The notes: a model not told the origin generated them from the sequence alone. Counted from the first letter of the stretch, positions 17,450 to 28,558 are shown. The stretch: DNA of 64,000 bases from Lysobacter sp. Root690 (GCF_001427785.1 NZ_LMHM01000017.1:520031-584030), one strand, 5' to 3'. Made by a program: numbers and translations.

Positions 17450-18121
17450 TCAGAACTCGAAGGCCGGCGCGGGCGCCGCGCCTTCGAGGTAAGGCAGATC
17501 GGTTTCGAACAACGATTGGATGCGCGAAGCGTTGACTTCGTTGCGCTCGGCCGAGGCGGTGACCACGATGCCTTCCATCGCCGGCGAGCGGCCGCGCATC
17601 ACGAACAGGCGTCCGCCGGGCTGCAGCCACTGCAGCCACTGCTGCGGAATCTGGTAGACCGCGCCGGTCACGCAGATCGCGTTGAAGCGGCGGTCGGTGC
17701 TGTAGTTCAGCGCGTCGGCCTGAATCACCTGGGCGTTGAGCACGTTCTGCGCGGCCAAGCGCGCGCGCGCGGTCGCGGCCAGATCGGCATGGATTTCCAG
17801 GCTGACCACTTCGCGCGCCAGCCGGCCGAGGCAGGCGGTGAGGTAGCCGCTGCCGGTGCCGATCTCGAGCACGTCGTCGGTCGGGTCCACCGCCAGCGAC
17901 TGCAGGGTGCGGCCTTCGAGCACCGGCTTCATCATGAACTGACCATGCGCCAGCGGCAGCGAGATGTCGGTGTAGGCGAGGTTGCGATGCGCGTCGGCGA
18001 CGAACGCCTCGCGCGGCACGGTCGCCAGCACATCGAGCACGCGCGGGTCGAGCACGTCCCACGGCCGAACCTGTTGTTCGACCATCGTTTCGCGGGCCTT
18101 GGCGTAATCGATCGTAATCAT
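17450..18121 (-). CDS. pcm: protein-L-isoaspartate O-methyltransferase family protein
   Basis: A 223-residue SAM-dependent methyltransferase of the PCMT family, which repairs isoaspartyl residues. Motifs: MVEQQVRPWDVLD near the N terminus, YTDISLPLAHGQFMMKP, and the SAM-binding DDVLEIGTGSGYLTACLG near residues 82-98. Members of this subgroup beside tolC in xanthomonads are shorter and more divergent than E. coli Pcm, so the methyl acceptor is less certain. It lies 88 nt upstream of tolC and is probably co-transcribed with it. Confidence 0.88.
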   Translation of the reverse strand: MITIDYAKARETMVEQQVRPWDVLDPRVLDVLATVPREAFVADAHRNLAYTDISLPLAHGQFMMKPVLEGRTLQSLAVDPTDDVLEIGTGSGYLTACLGRLAREVVSLEIHADLAATARARLAAQNVLNAQVIQADALNYSTDRRFNAICVTGAVYQIPQQWLQWLQPGGRLFVMRGRSPAMEGIVVTASAERNEVNASRIQSLFETDLPYLEGAAPAPAFEF

Positions 18122-18303
18122 GAGCAGTCTTCTGAATCGTGCGCGGGAATTGCGAATTCTACCGGGACCGCACGGCCCCCGGCGGAAAAAGAATCAACCA
18201 CGGCGGGGGCCGGGCTTAGTGCCGAAAGTCACCGGAACTCCCGGCACCGTGCCGTTTGGCGGCGCGTTCGCCGCATCGGCGCGGGCGGCCAGACCCGGCA
18301 CAG

Positions 18304-19164
18304 TCACCGCTCGCGCCGGGCATAAGCGCGCAGGAACATCGCTACCGAGGCCTCGATGTGGACGGTCAGCTCGGCCGGCGCGGTGACGCCGCAGCCGAAC
18401 ATCAGCATGGCGTGCGGTTCGCCCTTGATCAGGGCGAAGAACTGAGTCGCGGCGCGGGCCGGGTCCTCGATCTCCAGTTCGCCAGCCTCGACCCGCCGCT
18501 GCAGCAGCGCGGCGAATTCGTCGTGCAGGCGTTGCGGACCGGCATCCCAGAACATCTTCGACAACGGCGATTCGGCCAACTGCGGCGAGCACAGCAGGCG
18601 GTGGATCTGGATCGCCTCGGGGGTGCTGATCATCTCGTAGAAGGCGGTGGCGATCTCGATCAGGCGCTCGCGCAGCGCGGTCGCCGGGGCCGGTTCGAAC
18701 AGCGGCGGCGGCAGATGCTGCTCGCAATAGGCCTGCACCGCCGCGCTGAACAAGGTCTCCTTGTCGCCGAAATGGCTGTAGACGGTGAGTTTCGAGACCC
18801 CGGCGCCGGCCGCGATCTGGTCCATGCTCACGCCGTCGTAGCCGTCGCTCAGGAACAGGCGCTTGGCGGCTTCGAGGATGGCGTTGCGCTTGCTCAGGTC
18901 CTTGGGGCGGCCAGGACCGGCGGGCTTGGTCGAGGCGGCCGGAGGCGCGGAGGCGGCCGGCTTGTCCGCGGAGGTGTTCGCGGTGGGCTTCGGCGGGTCC
19001 TGTGCTGGTGCGGATGGGGGCACGGTGGGCTTTGGCTTTGGCTGGGCTGCTGCGGACGGGATGGGCTTCGGTGCCTGCGCTGATGTGGATGGCGGCGCGG
19101 TCGGCTTCGGCTGGTCCGCGGTGGCGGGTGGGAGCGCGGTGGACGTGGTGGGGGGCGTCGGCAT
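18304..19164 (-). CDS. TetR-family regulator with a long Pro/Ala-rich N-terminal tail
   Basis: A 286-residue TetR regulator. The helix-turn-helix domain starts only near residue 84 (GRPKDLSKRNAILEAAKRLF) and includes ISMDQIAAGAGVSKLTVYSHF-type sequence (SMDQIAAGAGVSKLTVYSHF). Before it come about 80 residues rich in Pro, Ala, Ser, Thr and Lys with repeated PKP and APP units, unusual for TetR proteins, which normally begin near the HTH. A GTG two codons upstream (19170) is an alternative start. Divergent from the RND adaptor gene with a palindrome between them, so it probably represses that pump and itself. Confidence 0.88.
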   Translation of the reverse strand: MPTPPTTSTALPPATADQPKPTAPPSTSAQAPKPIPSAAAQPKPKPTVPPSAPAQDPPKPTANTSADKPAASAPPAASTKPAGPGRPKDLSKRNAILEAAKRLFLSDGYDGVSMDQIAAGAGVSKLTVYSHFGDKETLFSAAVQAYCEQHLPPPLFEPAPATALRERLIEIATAFYEMISTPEAIQIHRLLCSPQLAESPLSKMFWDAGPQRLHDEFAALLQRRVEAGELEIEDPARAATQFFALIKGEPHAMLMFGCGVTAPAELTVHIEASVAMFLRAYARRER

Positions 19165-19198
19165 GGACACAATACTGGACTACGTGGTTCGATATTTA

Positions 19199-19220
19199 TA
19201 CAGTACCGCCAAGTACATTA
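19199..19220. promoter_or_regulatory. candidate TetR operator
   Basis: The 22-bp pseudo-palindrome TA-xx-GTAC-n6-GTAC-xx-TA lies in the 63-nt gap between the divergent TetR and adaptor genes, 7 bp before the adaptor ATG. Its placement would allow it to block both promoters. Inferred from symmetry and position only. Confidence 0.5.
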
Positions 19221-19227
19221 ATTCCCT

Positions 19228-20421
19228 ATGAGGCCATCCGCAATGCGTAGCCGGATTTTTTCCGCCACCACCCCGGTACCGCTCGGCGCGGGCGCCGCCG
19301 GTGCGGCCCGATCGGCGGCCCAAGCAGCGGCATGGACACGGCCGGTAGCGGCGCTGCTGGTCACGGCGCTGGCGTTGAGCCTGGCCGCCTGCGGCGATGG
19401 CAAGCCGGTGGTCGAGGCGCCGCGGCCGGTGCTGGTCGCCCAGCCCAGCGGCGCGATCAATGCGGTGTCGGCCTATGCCGGCGAGGTGCGGGCGCGCGAA
19501 GAGAGCCCGCTGTCGTTCCGGGTCGCCGGCAAGCTGATCGAGCGCAAGGTCGATGTCGGCGCGCACGTCGCCGCCGGCCAGGTGCTGGCGGTGCTCGACC
19601 CGGGCGATCTCGACGCCCAGGCGCGCGCGGCCCAGGCCCAGTACGCGGCGGCCGAGGCCGAATACGCGCGGGCCCGCGCCGATCAGGTCCGTTTCGCTCA
19701 GCTGAGCAAGGACCAATTGGTCAGCCGCTCGGCCCAGGACGCGCAGGACGCCGCGGCCAAGGCCGCGCAGGGTCAGCTCAATTCGGCCCGCGCCAATCTG
19801 GAAGTGGCGAAGAACCAGTCGGCCTACACCCAGTTGCGCGCGCCCAGCGCCGGGGTGATCGCTTCGCGCAACGCCGAAGCCGGGCAGGTCGTCGCCGCCG
19901 GCCAGCAGGTGTTCGCGCTGGCCGCCGACGGCGCGCGCGAAATCGCCTTCGCCGTGCCCGAAGGCGCGATCGCGACCTTCAAGCCCGGCCAGGAGGTGTT
20001 GATCGAACTGTGGTCGCAGGCCGGCAAGCGCTGGCCGGGCCGGGTCCGCGAAGTGTCGCCCGCGGCCGATCCGGCCTCGCGCACCTACGCGGCGCGGGTC
20101 ACCGTCGATGCACCGGACGGGACGCTGGAGCTGGGTCAGAGCGCGCGCATCTACCAAGCCGATACCGCCGCCTCCGGGCTCAGCGTGCCGCTCGCGGCGG
20201 TGCAGCGCACCGGCAACGGCACGGCGGTGTTCGTCGCCGATATCGGCAGCGGGATCGTGAAGTTGAAACCCATCGTCGTCGGACCTTACGGCCAGGAGCG
20301 CGTACCGGTCATCAAGGGACTGGGCGCCAACGACTGGGTCGTCACCGCCGGCGGCCATCTGTTGCGCGACGGACAAAAGGTGGTCGCGGTCGATCGCGAA
20401 AACCATCCGGTTGGGAAGTGA
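19228..20421 (+). CDS. RND efflux periplasmic adaptor (membrane fusion) lipoprotein
   Basis: A 397-residue HlyD/MFP-type adaptor linking an inner-membrane RND pump to a TolC channel. It has a lipobox (LAAC around residue 54), a lipoyl/biotinyl-like half (SFRVAGKLIERKVDVGAHVAAGQ), an alpha-hairpin rich in Ala/Gln/Glu (residues about 115-200), the second lipoyl half (LRAPSAGVIASRNAEAGQVV) and C-terminal beta-barrel. An ATG at 19243 would shorten it by five residues. Operon with the RND permease. Confidence 0.92.
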   Translation: MRPSAMRSRIFSATTPVPLGAGAAGAARSAAQAAAWTRPVAALLVTALALSLAACGDGKPVVEAPRPVLVAQPSGAINAVSAYAGEVRAREESPLSFRVAGKLIERKVDVGAHVAAGQVLAVLDPGDLDAQARAAQAQYAAAEAEYARARADQVRFAQLSKDQLVSRSAQDAQDAAAKAAQGQLNSARANLEVAKNQSAYTQLRAPSAGVIASRNAEAGQVVAAGQQVFALAADGAREIAFAVPEGAIATFKPGQEVLIELWSQAGKRWPGRVREVSPAADPASRTYAARVTVDAPDGTLELGQSARIYQADTAASGLSVPLAAVQRTGNGTAVFVADIGSGIVKLKPIVVGPYGQERVPVIKGLGANDWVVTAGGHLLRDGQKVVAVDRENHPVGK

Positions 20422-20483
20422 TCGCGATGCGTGAGCCTGACGGCCCGCGCATCACTGAATTCTAGTTTGCCGGCGCTTGCGCC

Positions 20484-20524
20484 CTCACCCCTGCCCTCTC
20501 CCGTAAACGGGAGAGGGGGATATC
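20484..20524. repeat. family D palindrome
   Basis: CCCTCTCCCG-taaa-CGGGAGAGGG hairpin between the adaptor and pump genes, preceded by CCCTCACCCC. Other copies are at 23710-23868 and 63915-63955. Confidence 0.85.
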
Positions 20525-20539
20525 GAAGTGGGTTTATCT

Positions 20540-23500
20540 ATGCGCTTCAACCTTTCCGAATGGGCCCTGCGCCATCGCAGCCTGATCGTCTACGCGATGC
20601 TGGTGCTGGCGATCGCCGGCGCGATGTCGTACCTGCGCCTGGGCCGCAGCGAAGACCCTGCGTTCACCTTCAAGGTCATGGTCGTGCGCACCTTGTGGCC
20701 CGGCGCGACCGCCGAGGAAGTCTCGCGCCAGGTCACCGAGCGGATCGAGAAAAAGCTCATGGAAACCGGCGAATACGAGTTCATCCGCTCGTACTCGCGG
20801 CCGGGCGAATCGCAGGTGATCTTCGCCGCGCGCGACTCGATGCATTCGGGCGACATCCAGCCGCTGTGGTATCAGGTGCGCAAGAAGATCAGCGACATCC
20901 GCCCGACCTTGCCCGGCGATGTGGTCGGCCCGTTCTTCAACGACGAATTCGGCGACACCTTCGGCAACATCTACGCGTTGACCGGCGAAGGTTTCGACTA
21001 CGCCGTGCTCAAGGATTACGCCGAACGCGTCCAGTTGGCCCTGCAAAGTCAGACCGACGTCGGCAAGATCGAACTGATCGGCGTGCAGGACGAAAAGATC
21101 TGGGTCGAGCTGTCGAACGTGAAGCTTTCGACCCTCGGCGTGCCCGCGCAGGCGGTGCAGGACGCGCTCAACCAGCAGAATGCGCTGGCGCCGGCCGGTT
21201 TCTTCGAAACCGCGTCGAGCCGCGTGCCGCTGCGGGTCGGCGGCCAGTTCACCTCGGTCGAACAGATCAAGCAGTTCCCGATCCGGGTCGGCGACCGCAC
21301 CTTCCGCCTGGGCGATGTCGCCGACGTGCGTCGCGGGTTCTCCGATCCGCCGCAGCCGCGCATGCGTTTCATGGGCCAGGATGCGATCGGCATCGGCGTG
21401 TCGATGAAGCAGGGCGGCGACATCCTCAAGCTCGGCAAGACGCTTGAAACCGAATTCGCCGCGCTGCAGAAGACCCTGCCGGCCGGCATGCAGCTGCGCA
21501 AGGTCGCCGATCAACCCGCCGCGGTCGAGGAATCGGTCGGCGAGTTCGTGCGCGTGCTGGCTGAAGCTGTGGCGATCGTGTTGCTGGTGAGTTTCTTCTC
21601 GCTCGGCCTGCGCACCGGTCTGGTGGTGGCGCTGTCGATTCCGCTGGTGCTGGCGATGACCTTCGCGGTGATGGATTTCTTCGGCGTCGGCCTGCACAAG
21701 ATATCGCTCGGCGCGCTGGTGCTGGCGCTGGGGCTGTTGGTCGACGACGCGATCATCGCGGTCGAGATGATGGCGATCAAGATGGAGCAGGGCTTCGATC
21801 GCCTGCGCGCGGCCGCGTTCGCCTGGGACAGCACCGCCTTCCCGATGCTGACCGGCACCTTGATCACCGCGGCGGGCTTCCTGCCGATCGCGACCGCCGC
21901 ATCGAGCACCGGCGAATACACCCGCTCGCTGTTCCAGGTGGTGACGATCGCGCTGTGCGTGTCGTGGATCGCCGCGGTCGCGTTCATCCCGTTCCTCGGC
22001 GACAAACTGTTGCCCGATCACGGCGCCGCGGCCGCGTTGCCCAAGCCCGGTTCGCTCGCCGCGCGCTGGCGCGATGCGCGCAGCCGCATGGCCAAGCGCG
22101 TGCCGATGTTCGAAAGCGTGCTCGCGCCGAAGGAGCCGGTGGGTCATGCGCACGATCCGTACGAAACCAAGTTCTATGTGCGTTTCCGCGGCTGGGTGAC
22201 CTGGTGCGTGCGCCGGCGCTGGCTGGTGATCGGCATCACCATCGCCGCGTTCATCGGTTCGATCTTCCTGTTCCGTTTCGTGCCGCAGCAGTTCTTCCCC
22301 GACTCGGTGCGTCCGGAGCTGATGGTCGACATGGAGCTGGCCGAAGGCAGCTCGCTGCGCCAGACCACCGAACAGGCCAAGCGCCTGGAAGCGATGCTCA
22401 AGCAGCGCAAGGACCTGGGCAACTACGTCGCCTATGTCGGTACCGGTTCGCCGCGTTTCTACCTGCCGCTGGATCAACAGCTGCCGGCGGCGAACTTCGC
22501 CCAGTTCGTGCTGATGCCCAAGACCCTGGCCGATCGCGAAATCCTGCGCACCTGGATCATCAAGGACGTGGTACCGCACTTCCCCGAGCTGCAGTTGCGG
22601 GTGACGCGCCTGGAGAACGGCCCGCCGGTCGGTTACCCGGTGCAGTTCCGCGTGTCCGGCGAACACATCGACGTGGTGCGCAAGATCGCCTACCAGGCGC
22701 GCGAAAAGATCCGCGCCAACGCGCACGTGGCCAACGTCAATCTGGATTGGGACGAACCCAGCAAGGTGGTGCGCCTGCAGGTCGATCAGGAACGCGCTCG
22801 CGCGTTGGGCATCACCTCGGCGCAGTTGTCGCAGTTCCTGTCCAGTTCGTTGTCGGGCTCGCACATCAGCACCTATCGCGAGAGCAACGAACTGATCGAG
22901 ATGCTGCTGCGCGGGCCGGATCAGGAACGTCTGCAACTGGACATGCTCGGCAGCCTGATGGTCCCGACCAGCAACAACCGCAGCGTGCCGCTGACCCAGA
23001 TCGCCACGCTCGAATACGGCTTCGAGGAAGGCATCATCTGGCATCGCGATCGCCTGCCGACCATGACCGTGCGCGCCGACATCTACGACGGCACCCAGCC
23101 GGCCTCGGTGATGGCGCAGATCTCGCCGACCCTGGACGGACTGCGCGCGCAGCTACCCTATGGTTACTCGATCGAGGTCGGCGGCAGCGTCGAGGACTCC
23201 GCACGCGGACAGAAATCGATCAACGCCGGCATGCCGCTGTTCCTGTTCGCGGTGTTCACGCTGCTGATGTTGCAACTGCGTAGCTTCTCGCGCGCGTTCA
23301 TGGTGCTGTTGACCGCGCCGCTGGGTTTGATCGGCGTGACCTTGTTCCTGCTGATCTTCCGGGTGCCGTTCGGCTTCGTCGCGATGCTCGGCACGATCGC
23401 GCTGGCCGGCATGATCATGCGCAACTCGGTGATCCTGGTCGATCAGATCGAACAGGATCGCGGCGAAGGGCATGAGCCGTGGAAGGCCATCGTCGATGCG

Positions 23501-23701
23501 ACGGTGCGACGATTCCGCCCGATCGTGCTGACCGCGCTGGCCGCGATCCTGGCGATGATCCCGCTGTCGCGCAGCGCCTTCTTCGGGCCGATGGCGGTGG
23601 CGATCATGGGCGGGTTGATGGTGGCGACGCTGCTGACCTTGTTGTTCCTGCCGGCGTTGTATGCGGCTTGGTTCAAGGTGAAGGTGCCGGAAGACACCTG
23701 A
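20540..23701 (+). CDS. RND efflux transporter permease
   Basis: A 1053-residue RND pump with twelve predicted membrane spans and two large periplasmic loops. The proton-relay Asp pair is D402-D403 in GLLVDDAIIAVEMM. At the position of the AcrB TM10 lysine the sequence is GMIMRNSVILVDQIEQ, with Arg instead of Lys, as in a subset of proteobacterial RND pumps. The likely substrates are toxic hydrophobic compounds, but this cannot be read from sequence. The ATG at 20540 is preferred over an in-frame GTG at 20528. Forms an operon with the adaptor; no outer-membrane partner is encoded in it, so TolC (15943-17361) is the likely partner. Confidence 0.94.
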   Translation: MRFNLSEWALRHRSLIVYAMLVLAIAGAMSYLRLGRSEDPAFTFKVMVVRTLWPGATAEEVSRQVTERIEKKLMETGEYEFIRSYSRPGESQVIFAARDSMHSGDIQPLWYQVRKKISDIRPTLPGDVVGPFFNDEFGDTFGNIYALTGEGFDYAVLKDYAERVQLALQSQTDVGKIELIGVQDEKIWVELSNVKLSTLGVPAQAVQDALNQQNALAPAGFFETASSRVPLRVGGQFTSVEQIKQFPIRVGDRTFRLGDVADVRRGFSDPPQPRMRFMGQDAIGIGVSMKQGGDILKLGKTLETEFAALQKTLPAGMQLRKVADQPAAVEESVGEFVRVLAEAVAIVLLVSFFSLGLRTGLVVALSIPLVLAMTFAVMDFFGVGLHKISLGALVLALGLLVDDAIIAVEMMAIKMEQGFDRLRAAAFAWDSTAFPMLTGTLITAAGFLPIATAASSTGEYTRSLFQVVTIALCVSWIAAVAFIPFLGDKLLPDHGAAAALPKPGSLAARWRDARSRMAKRVPMFESVLAPKEPVGHAHDPYETKFYVRFRGWVTWCVRRRWLVIGITIAAFIGSIFLFRFVPQQFFPDSVRPELMVDMELAEGSSLRQTTEQAKRLEAMLKQRKDLGNYVAYVGTGSPRFYLPLDQQLPAANFAQFVLMPKTLADREILRTWIIKDVVPHFPELQLRVTRLENGPPVGYPVQFRVSGEHIDVVRKIAYQAREKIRANAHVANVNLDWDEPSKVVRLQVDQERARALGITSAQLSQFLSSSLSGSHISTYRESNELIEMLLRGPDQERLQLDMLGSLMVPTSNNRSVPLTQIATLEYGFEEGIIWHRDRLPTMTVRADIYDGTQPASVMAQISPTLDGLRAQLPYGYSIEVGGSVEDSARGQKSINAGMPLFLFAVFTLLMLQLRSFSRAFMVLLTAPLGLIGVTLFLLIFRVPFGFVAMLGTIALAGMIMRNSVILVDQIEQDRGEGHEPWKAIVDATVRRFRPIVLTALAAILAMIPLSRSAFFGPMAVAIMGGLMVATLLTLLFLPALYAAWFKVKVPEDT

Positions 23702-23707
23702 GTTGAA

Positions 23708-23868
23708 CTTGTCTCCCTCTCCCGCCCATTTGCTTGTCTCCCTCTCCCGCATAGCGGGAGAGGGGCGGGGTGAGGGCAAGTGCTATCGCAGAGGCGACGC
23801 CATCTTGAAGCCGCGCGCGCCCTCACCCCAACCCTCTCCCGCTTTGCGGGAGAGGGAGACAAGCGGGG
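23708..23868. repeat. cluster of family D palindromes
   Basis: Three units: a half-copy TCTCCCTCTCCCGCCC, a full hairpin CTCTCCCGCATAGCGGGAGAG with GGGGTGAGGGCAAG (23741-23781), and an inverted full copy CCCTCACCCC...CTCTCCCGCTTTGCGGGAGA (23820-23862). They separate the convergent pump and glpK genes and may serve as a shared terminator. Confidence 0.85.
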
Positions 23869-23874
23869 CTTTGT

Positions 23875-25617
<1,743 letters not shown>

Positions 25618-26340
25618 TTAGCGGCCGTAAACGGCCACGAACGCGAACGCCCCGATCAGCGCGCCAACGATCGGCGCGACGACGGGCACCCATGCATAGC
25701 CCCAATCCGAGCCGCCCTTGCCGGCGATCGGCAGCAGGGCGTGGGCGATGCGCGGGCCGAGGTCGCGCGCGGGGTTGATCGCGTAACCGGTCGGGCCGCC
25801 GAGCGACATGCCGACGACGACGACCAGCAGACCGACACCGAGCGGCCCCATCCCGGGCGCGAGGGTGTTGGCGCCGACCGCGAGCGCGCCGAAGGTCAGG
25901 GCGAAGGTGCCGATGATTTCGGTCAGCACATTGGCCTTGGTGTCGCGGATCGCCGGCGCGGTGCAGAAGATCGCGAGCTTGGCGGCGGGATCGTCGCTGA
26001 CTTTCCAATGCGCGAGGTAGGCGAGCCAGACCAGGGTCGCGCCAACGAAGGCGCCGGCGATCTGGGCGGCGACGAAGCCGGGCACCACCGCCCACGACAG
26101 TTTTCCGATCGCGGCCAGGGCGATGGTGAGCGCGGGATTCATGATCGCGCCGCTGGTCGGGCCGGCGATGAAAATGCCGATCAGCACCGCCAGGCCCCAA
26201 GCCGAGGTGATCACGCCCCAGCCGGCGCCCTGCGCCTTGGATTTGTTCAACAGCGCGCCGGCGACCACGCCGTTGCCGAGCAGGATCAGCATGCCGGTGG
26301 CGATGAATTCGCTGAGGTATTGCGACATCGGTGTGGCCAT
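25618..26340 (-). CDS. glpF: glycerol uptake facilitator (aquaglyceroporin)
   Basis: A 240-residue MIP-family channel with six membrane spans and two half-helix NPA motifs: N68-P69-A70 in SGAIMNPALTIAL and N189-P-A-R-D in GYAINPARDLGPR. The Asp after NPAR is the marker of glycerol-conducting members. The His usually found before the first NPA of GlpF is replaced by Ile-Met. GGGAGA lies ten bases before the ATG. Passive glycerol entry here would feed GlpK and GlpD. Confidence 0.93.
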   Translation of the reverse strand: MATPMSQYLSEFIATGMLILLGNGVVAGALLNKSKAQGAGWGVITSAWGLAVLIGIFIAGPTSGAIMNPALTIALAAIGKLSWAVVPGFVAAQIAGAFVGATLVWLAYLAHWKVSDDPAAKLAIFCTAPAIRDTKANVLTEIIGTFALTFGALAVGANTLAPGMGPLGVGLLVVVVGMSLGGPTGYAINPARDLGPRIAHALLPIAGKGGSDWGYAWVPVVAPIVGALIGAFAFVAVYGR

Positions 26341-26435
26341 TGCGGTGGGTCTCCCTGGTGCTGGTGGTGCTTTTATTGTTTTGGGTGGTGCTGGGTAGCG
26401 CTGAGTACTGCGAATGCTGATGAGTTGTTTATTTT

Positions 26436-26491
26436 GCTTATCGCTTATCGCTTATCGCTTATCGCTTATCGCTTATCGCTTATCGCTTATC
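26436..26491. repeat. heptanucleotide tandem repeat, eight copies, upstream of glpF
   Basis: GCTTATC is repeated eight times without interruption (GATAAGC on the glpF-coding strand). It begins 96 bp and ends 151 bp upstream of the glpF start. The unit is not a multiple of three and lies in non-coding DNA, so copy-number change would alter promoter spacing, not a reading frame. Confidence 0.95.
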
Positions 26492-26530
26492 GCCAATTCG
26501 CATCGCACCCCGATATGTGCGAATCCTCCA

Positions 26531-26624
26531 GTCCGTCATTCCCGCGAAGGCGGGAATCCAGTGCCTTTCGTGCGAGAACGTTTGAAGTCTCTGGATTCCC
26601 GCCTTCGCGGGAATGACGGACTGG
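26531..26624. repeat. dRS3-like inverted repeat pair (family E)
   Basis: GTCATTCCCGCGAAGGCGGG-AATCCAG and its exact inverse flank 35 nt. The core ATTCCC-n8-GGGAAT has the form of the neisserial dRS3 repeat. Other copies are at 31966 and 59991. Confidence 0.88.
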
Positions 26625-26701
26625 TGGCATGGCGCTGAAGCCTGCGGATTTTCGACCAGCCGATAGCGCAATGCCGGGGCCTAACGACAGGTTCGTATCG
26701 A

Positions 26702-26792
26702 CCTGTAGGAGCGGCGCAAGCCGCGACCACGCCACCCCAGTTGCGGCGCAAGCGCGATGTCGCGGTCGCGGCTTGCGCCGCTCCTACAGGGG
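26702..26792. repeat. REP-type inverted pair (family A)
   Basis: CCTGTAGGAGCGGCGCAAGC and GCTTGCGCCGCTCCTACAGG flank about 50 nt. Together with the heptamer array and the family E pair, this fills the 473-nt glpD-glpF gap. Confidence 0.88.
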
Positions 26793-26813
26793 GCTGTCGT
26801 GGCCGGCGCGGTT

Positions 26814-28403
26814 TCATGCGTCGACGGCGCGTCGCGATACGTATCGCTGCAAGGCTTCGCCCTGCGCCGGACTGAAGCGCAAACCAAGCTTCGACCGCCG
26901 CCACAAAATATCCTCAGCGGTCCGAGCCCATTCGAAGTCGATCAGATAATCCACCTCGGCCCGATACAAATCCGCGCCGAAGCATTCGCCCAGTTCCTCC
27001 AGACGCACGCAACTCTCGACGATCCGCAGCGCGCGGCTGCCGTAGTTGCGGCACAGCCGCAAGGCCAGCGCATCGGGCAGCCACGGGCGGCGCAGGCTGA
27101 AATCCTCGTGGAAGGCTTCGAAATCCGCATCGGGCAGATCGCCGCCCGGCAGCGGCGCATCGCCGGTCCAGGCCGCGCGCGGCGCGCCGAACAGCGGCGA
27201 CAAGGTGTCGCAGGCTTCTTCGGCGAGTTTGCGCGAGGTGGTCAGCTTGCCGCCGAAGATGTTGAGCAAGGGCGCGCCGTCGCGGTCGAGCAGCAGCAGG
27301 TAGTCGCGGGTGATTTCCGAGGCCTTGTCGCTGTCGTCGTCGAGCAGCGGACGCACACCGCTGTAGGTCCAGACCACATCGCTCGGTCGGATCGGCTGTT
27401 TGAAATAGCGCGAGGCCGCATCGCACAGGTACACGGTTTCGCTGTCGTCGATGCGCGGCGCGGACGGGTCGGCCTGGTAATCGACATCGGTGGTGCCGAT
27501 CAGGGTGTAGTCGTGTTCGTACGGAATCGCGAACACGATGCGCCGATCGGGCTGCTGGAAAATGTAGGCGTGGTCGTGATCGAACAGCCTGGGTACGACG
27601 ATATGGCTGCCCTTGATCAGGCGCAGATTGTGCGAATGGATGACGTGCGCGACCTGGTCGAGGAAGCTCACCGCCCACGGGCCGGTGGCGTTGACCAGGG
27701 CGCGCGCTCGCACGCGGCGGATCGTGCCGTCGGCGCCGCGCAACTGCACGTCCCAATGGTCGGCGCCGCGTTGCGCGTGCACGCAGGCGGTGCGGGTCAG
27801 CACGCGCGCGCCGCGCTCGCTGGCGTCCATCGCATTGAGCACGGCCAGGCGCGCGTCCTGCACCCAGGCATCGGAATAGACGAAGCCGCGAAAGAATTCG
27901 TCGCGCAGCGGTCGTCCGGCGATGTGCTTGCGCAGGTTGACCGAACGCGAACCCGGCAGGTCGCGTCCGCGCCGGCCGCCGAGGCGGTCGTACAGGAACA
28001 GGCCGATGCGGATCATCCACGCCGGGCGCAGATGCGGCTGATGCGGCAGCACGAAGCGCAGCGGCCAGATGATGTGCGGCGCCATCCGCAGCAGCCGCTT
28101 GCGTTCAGCCAGGGCCTTGCCGACCAGGGCGAACTCGAACTGTTCCAGATAGCGCAGACCGCCATGGATGAGCTTGGTGCTGGCGCTGGAGGTGTGCGAG
28201 GCGATGTCGTCGCGTTCGCACAGCAGCACCGACAGGCCGCGACCGGCGGCGTCGCGCGCGATCGCCACGCCGTTGATGCCGCCGCCGACGATCAATACAT
28301 CGACCTCGGGCAGAACCGTGGCAGACGGGTCGACAACGGGCTCGACGACGCCAGGCTGGTCAACAGCGGGCGGGTCGACGCCGGATACTTCGTGCTCGGT
28401 CAT
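26814..28403 (-). CDS. glpD: aerobic glycerol-3-phosphate dehydrogenase
   Basis: A 529-residue FAD enzyme that oxidises glycerol 3-phosphate to dihydroxyacetone phosphate at the membrane and passes electrons to quinone. The FAD Rossmann motif is VDVLIVGGGINGVAIARDAA near residues 34-53, followed by DDIASHTSSASTKLIHGGLRYLE, the GlpD signature. About 30 residues rich in Val/Pro/Asp precede the Rossmann strand; they are absent from most GlpD proteins, but the ATG at 28403 has GGGAG upstream. First gene of the glpD-glpF-glpK series. Confidence 0.96.
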   Translation of the reverse strand: MTEHEVSGVDPPAVDQPGVVEPVVDPSATVLPEVDVLIVGGGINGVAIARDAAGRGLSVLLCERDDIASHTSSASTKLIHGGLRYLEQFEFALVGKALAERKRLLRMAPHIIWPLRFVLPHQPHLRPAWMIRIGLFLYDRLGGRRGRDLPGSRSVNLRKHIAGRPLRDEFFRGFVYSDAWVQDARLAVLNAMDASERGARVLTRTACVHAQRGADHWDVQLRGADGTIRRVRARALVNATGPWAVSFLDQVAHVIHSHNLRLIKGSHIVVPRLFDHDHAYIFQQPDRRIVFAIPYEHDYTLIGTTDVDYQADPSAPRIDDSETVYLCDAASRYFKQPIRPSDVVWTYSGVRPLLDDDSDKASEITRDYLLLLDRDGAPLLNIFGGKLTTSRKLAEEACDTLSPLFGAPRAAWTGDAPLPGGDLPDADFEAFHEDFSLRRPWLPDALALRLCRNYGSRALRIVESCVRLEELGECFGADLYRAEVDYLIDFEWARTAEDILWRRSKLGLRFSPAQGEALQRYVSRRAVDA

Positions 28404-28558
28404 GCGCTCCCGCGACTGGCTGCGGGTCGCGCGTCGCCGACCCAGGACACGTCAGGATGATGGCATACGGTTACCGCGCGATTGTTGCCTGGGTTCACAT
28501 CAATGGCGGGTGAGGGGAATGTGTCGGATGCGCGCGATGCGCGGCGCGTGGGCCAGGC

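Noticed and set aside
20534..23044. 836-residue minus-strand frame opposite the RND pump
   Set aside because: His/Arg/Gln-rich antisense shadow; the plus strand encodes a full RND permease.
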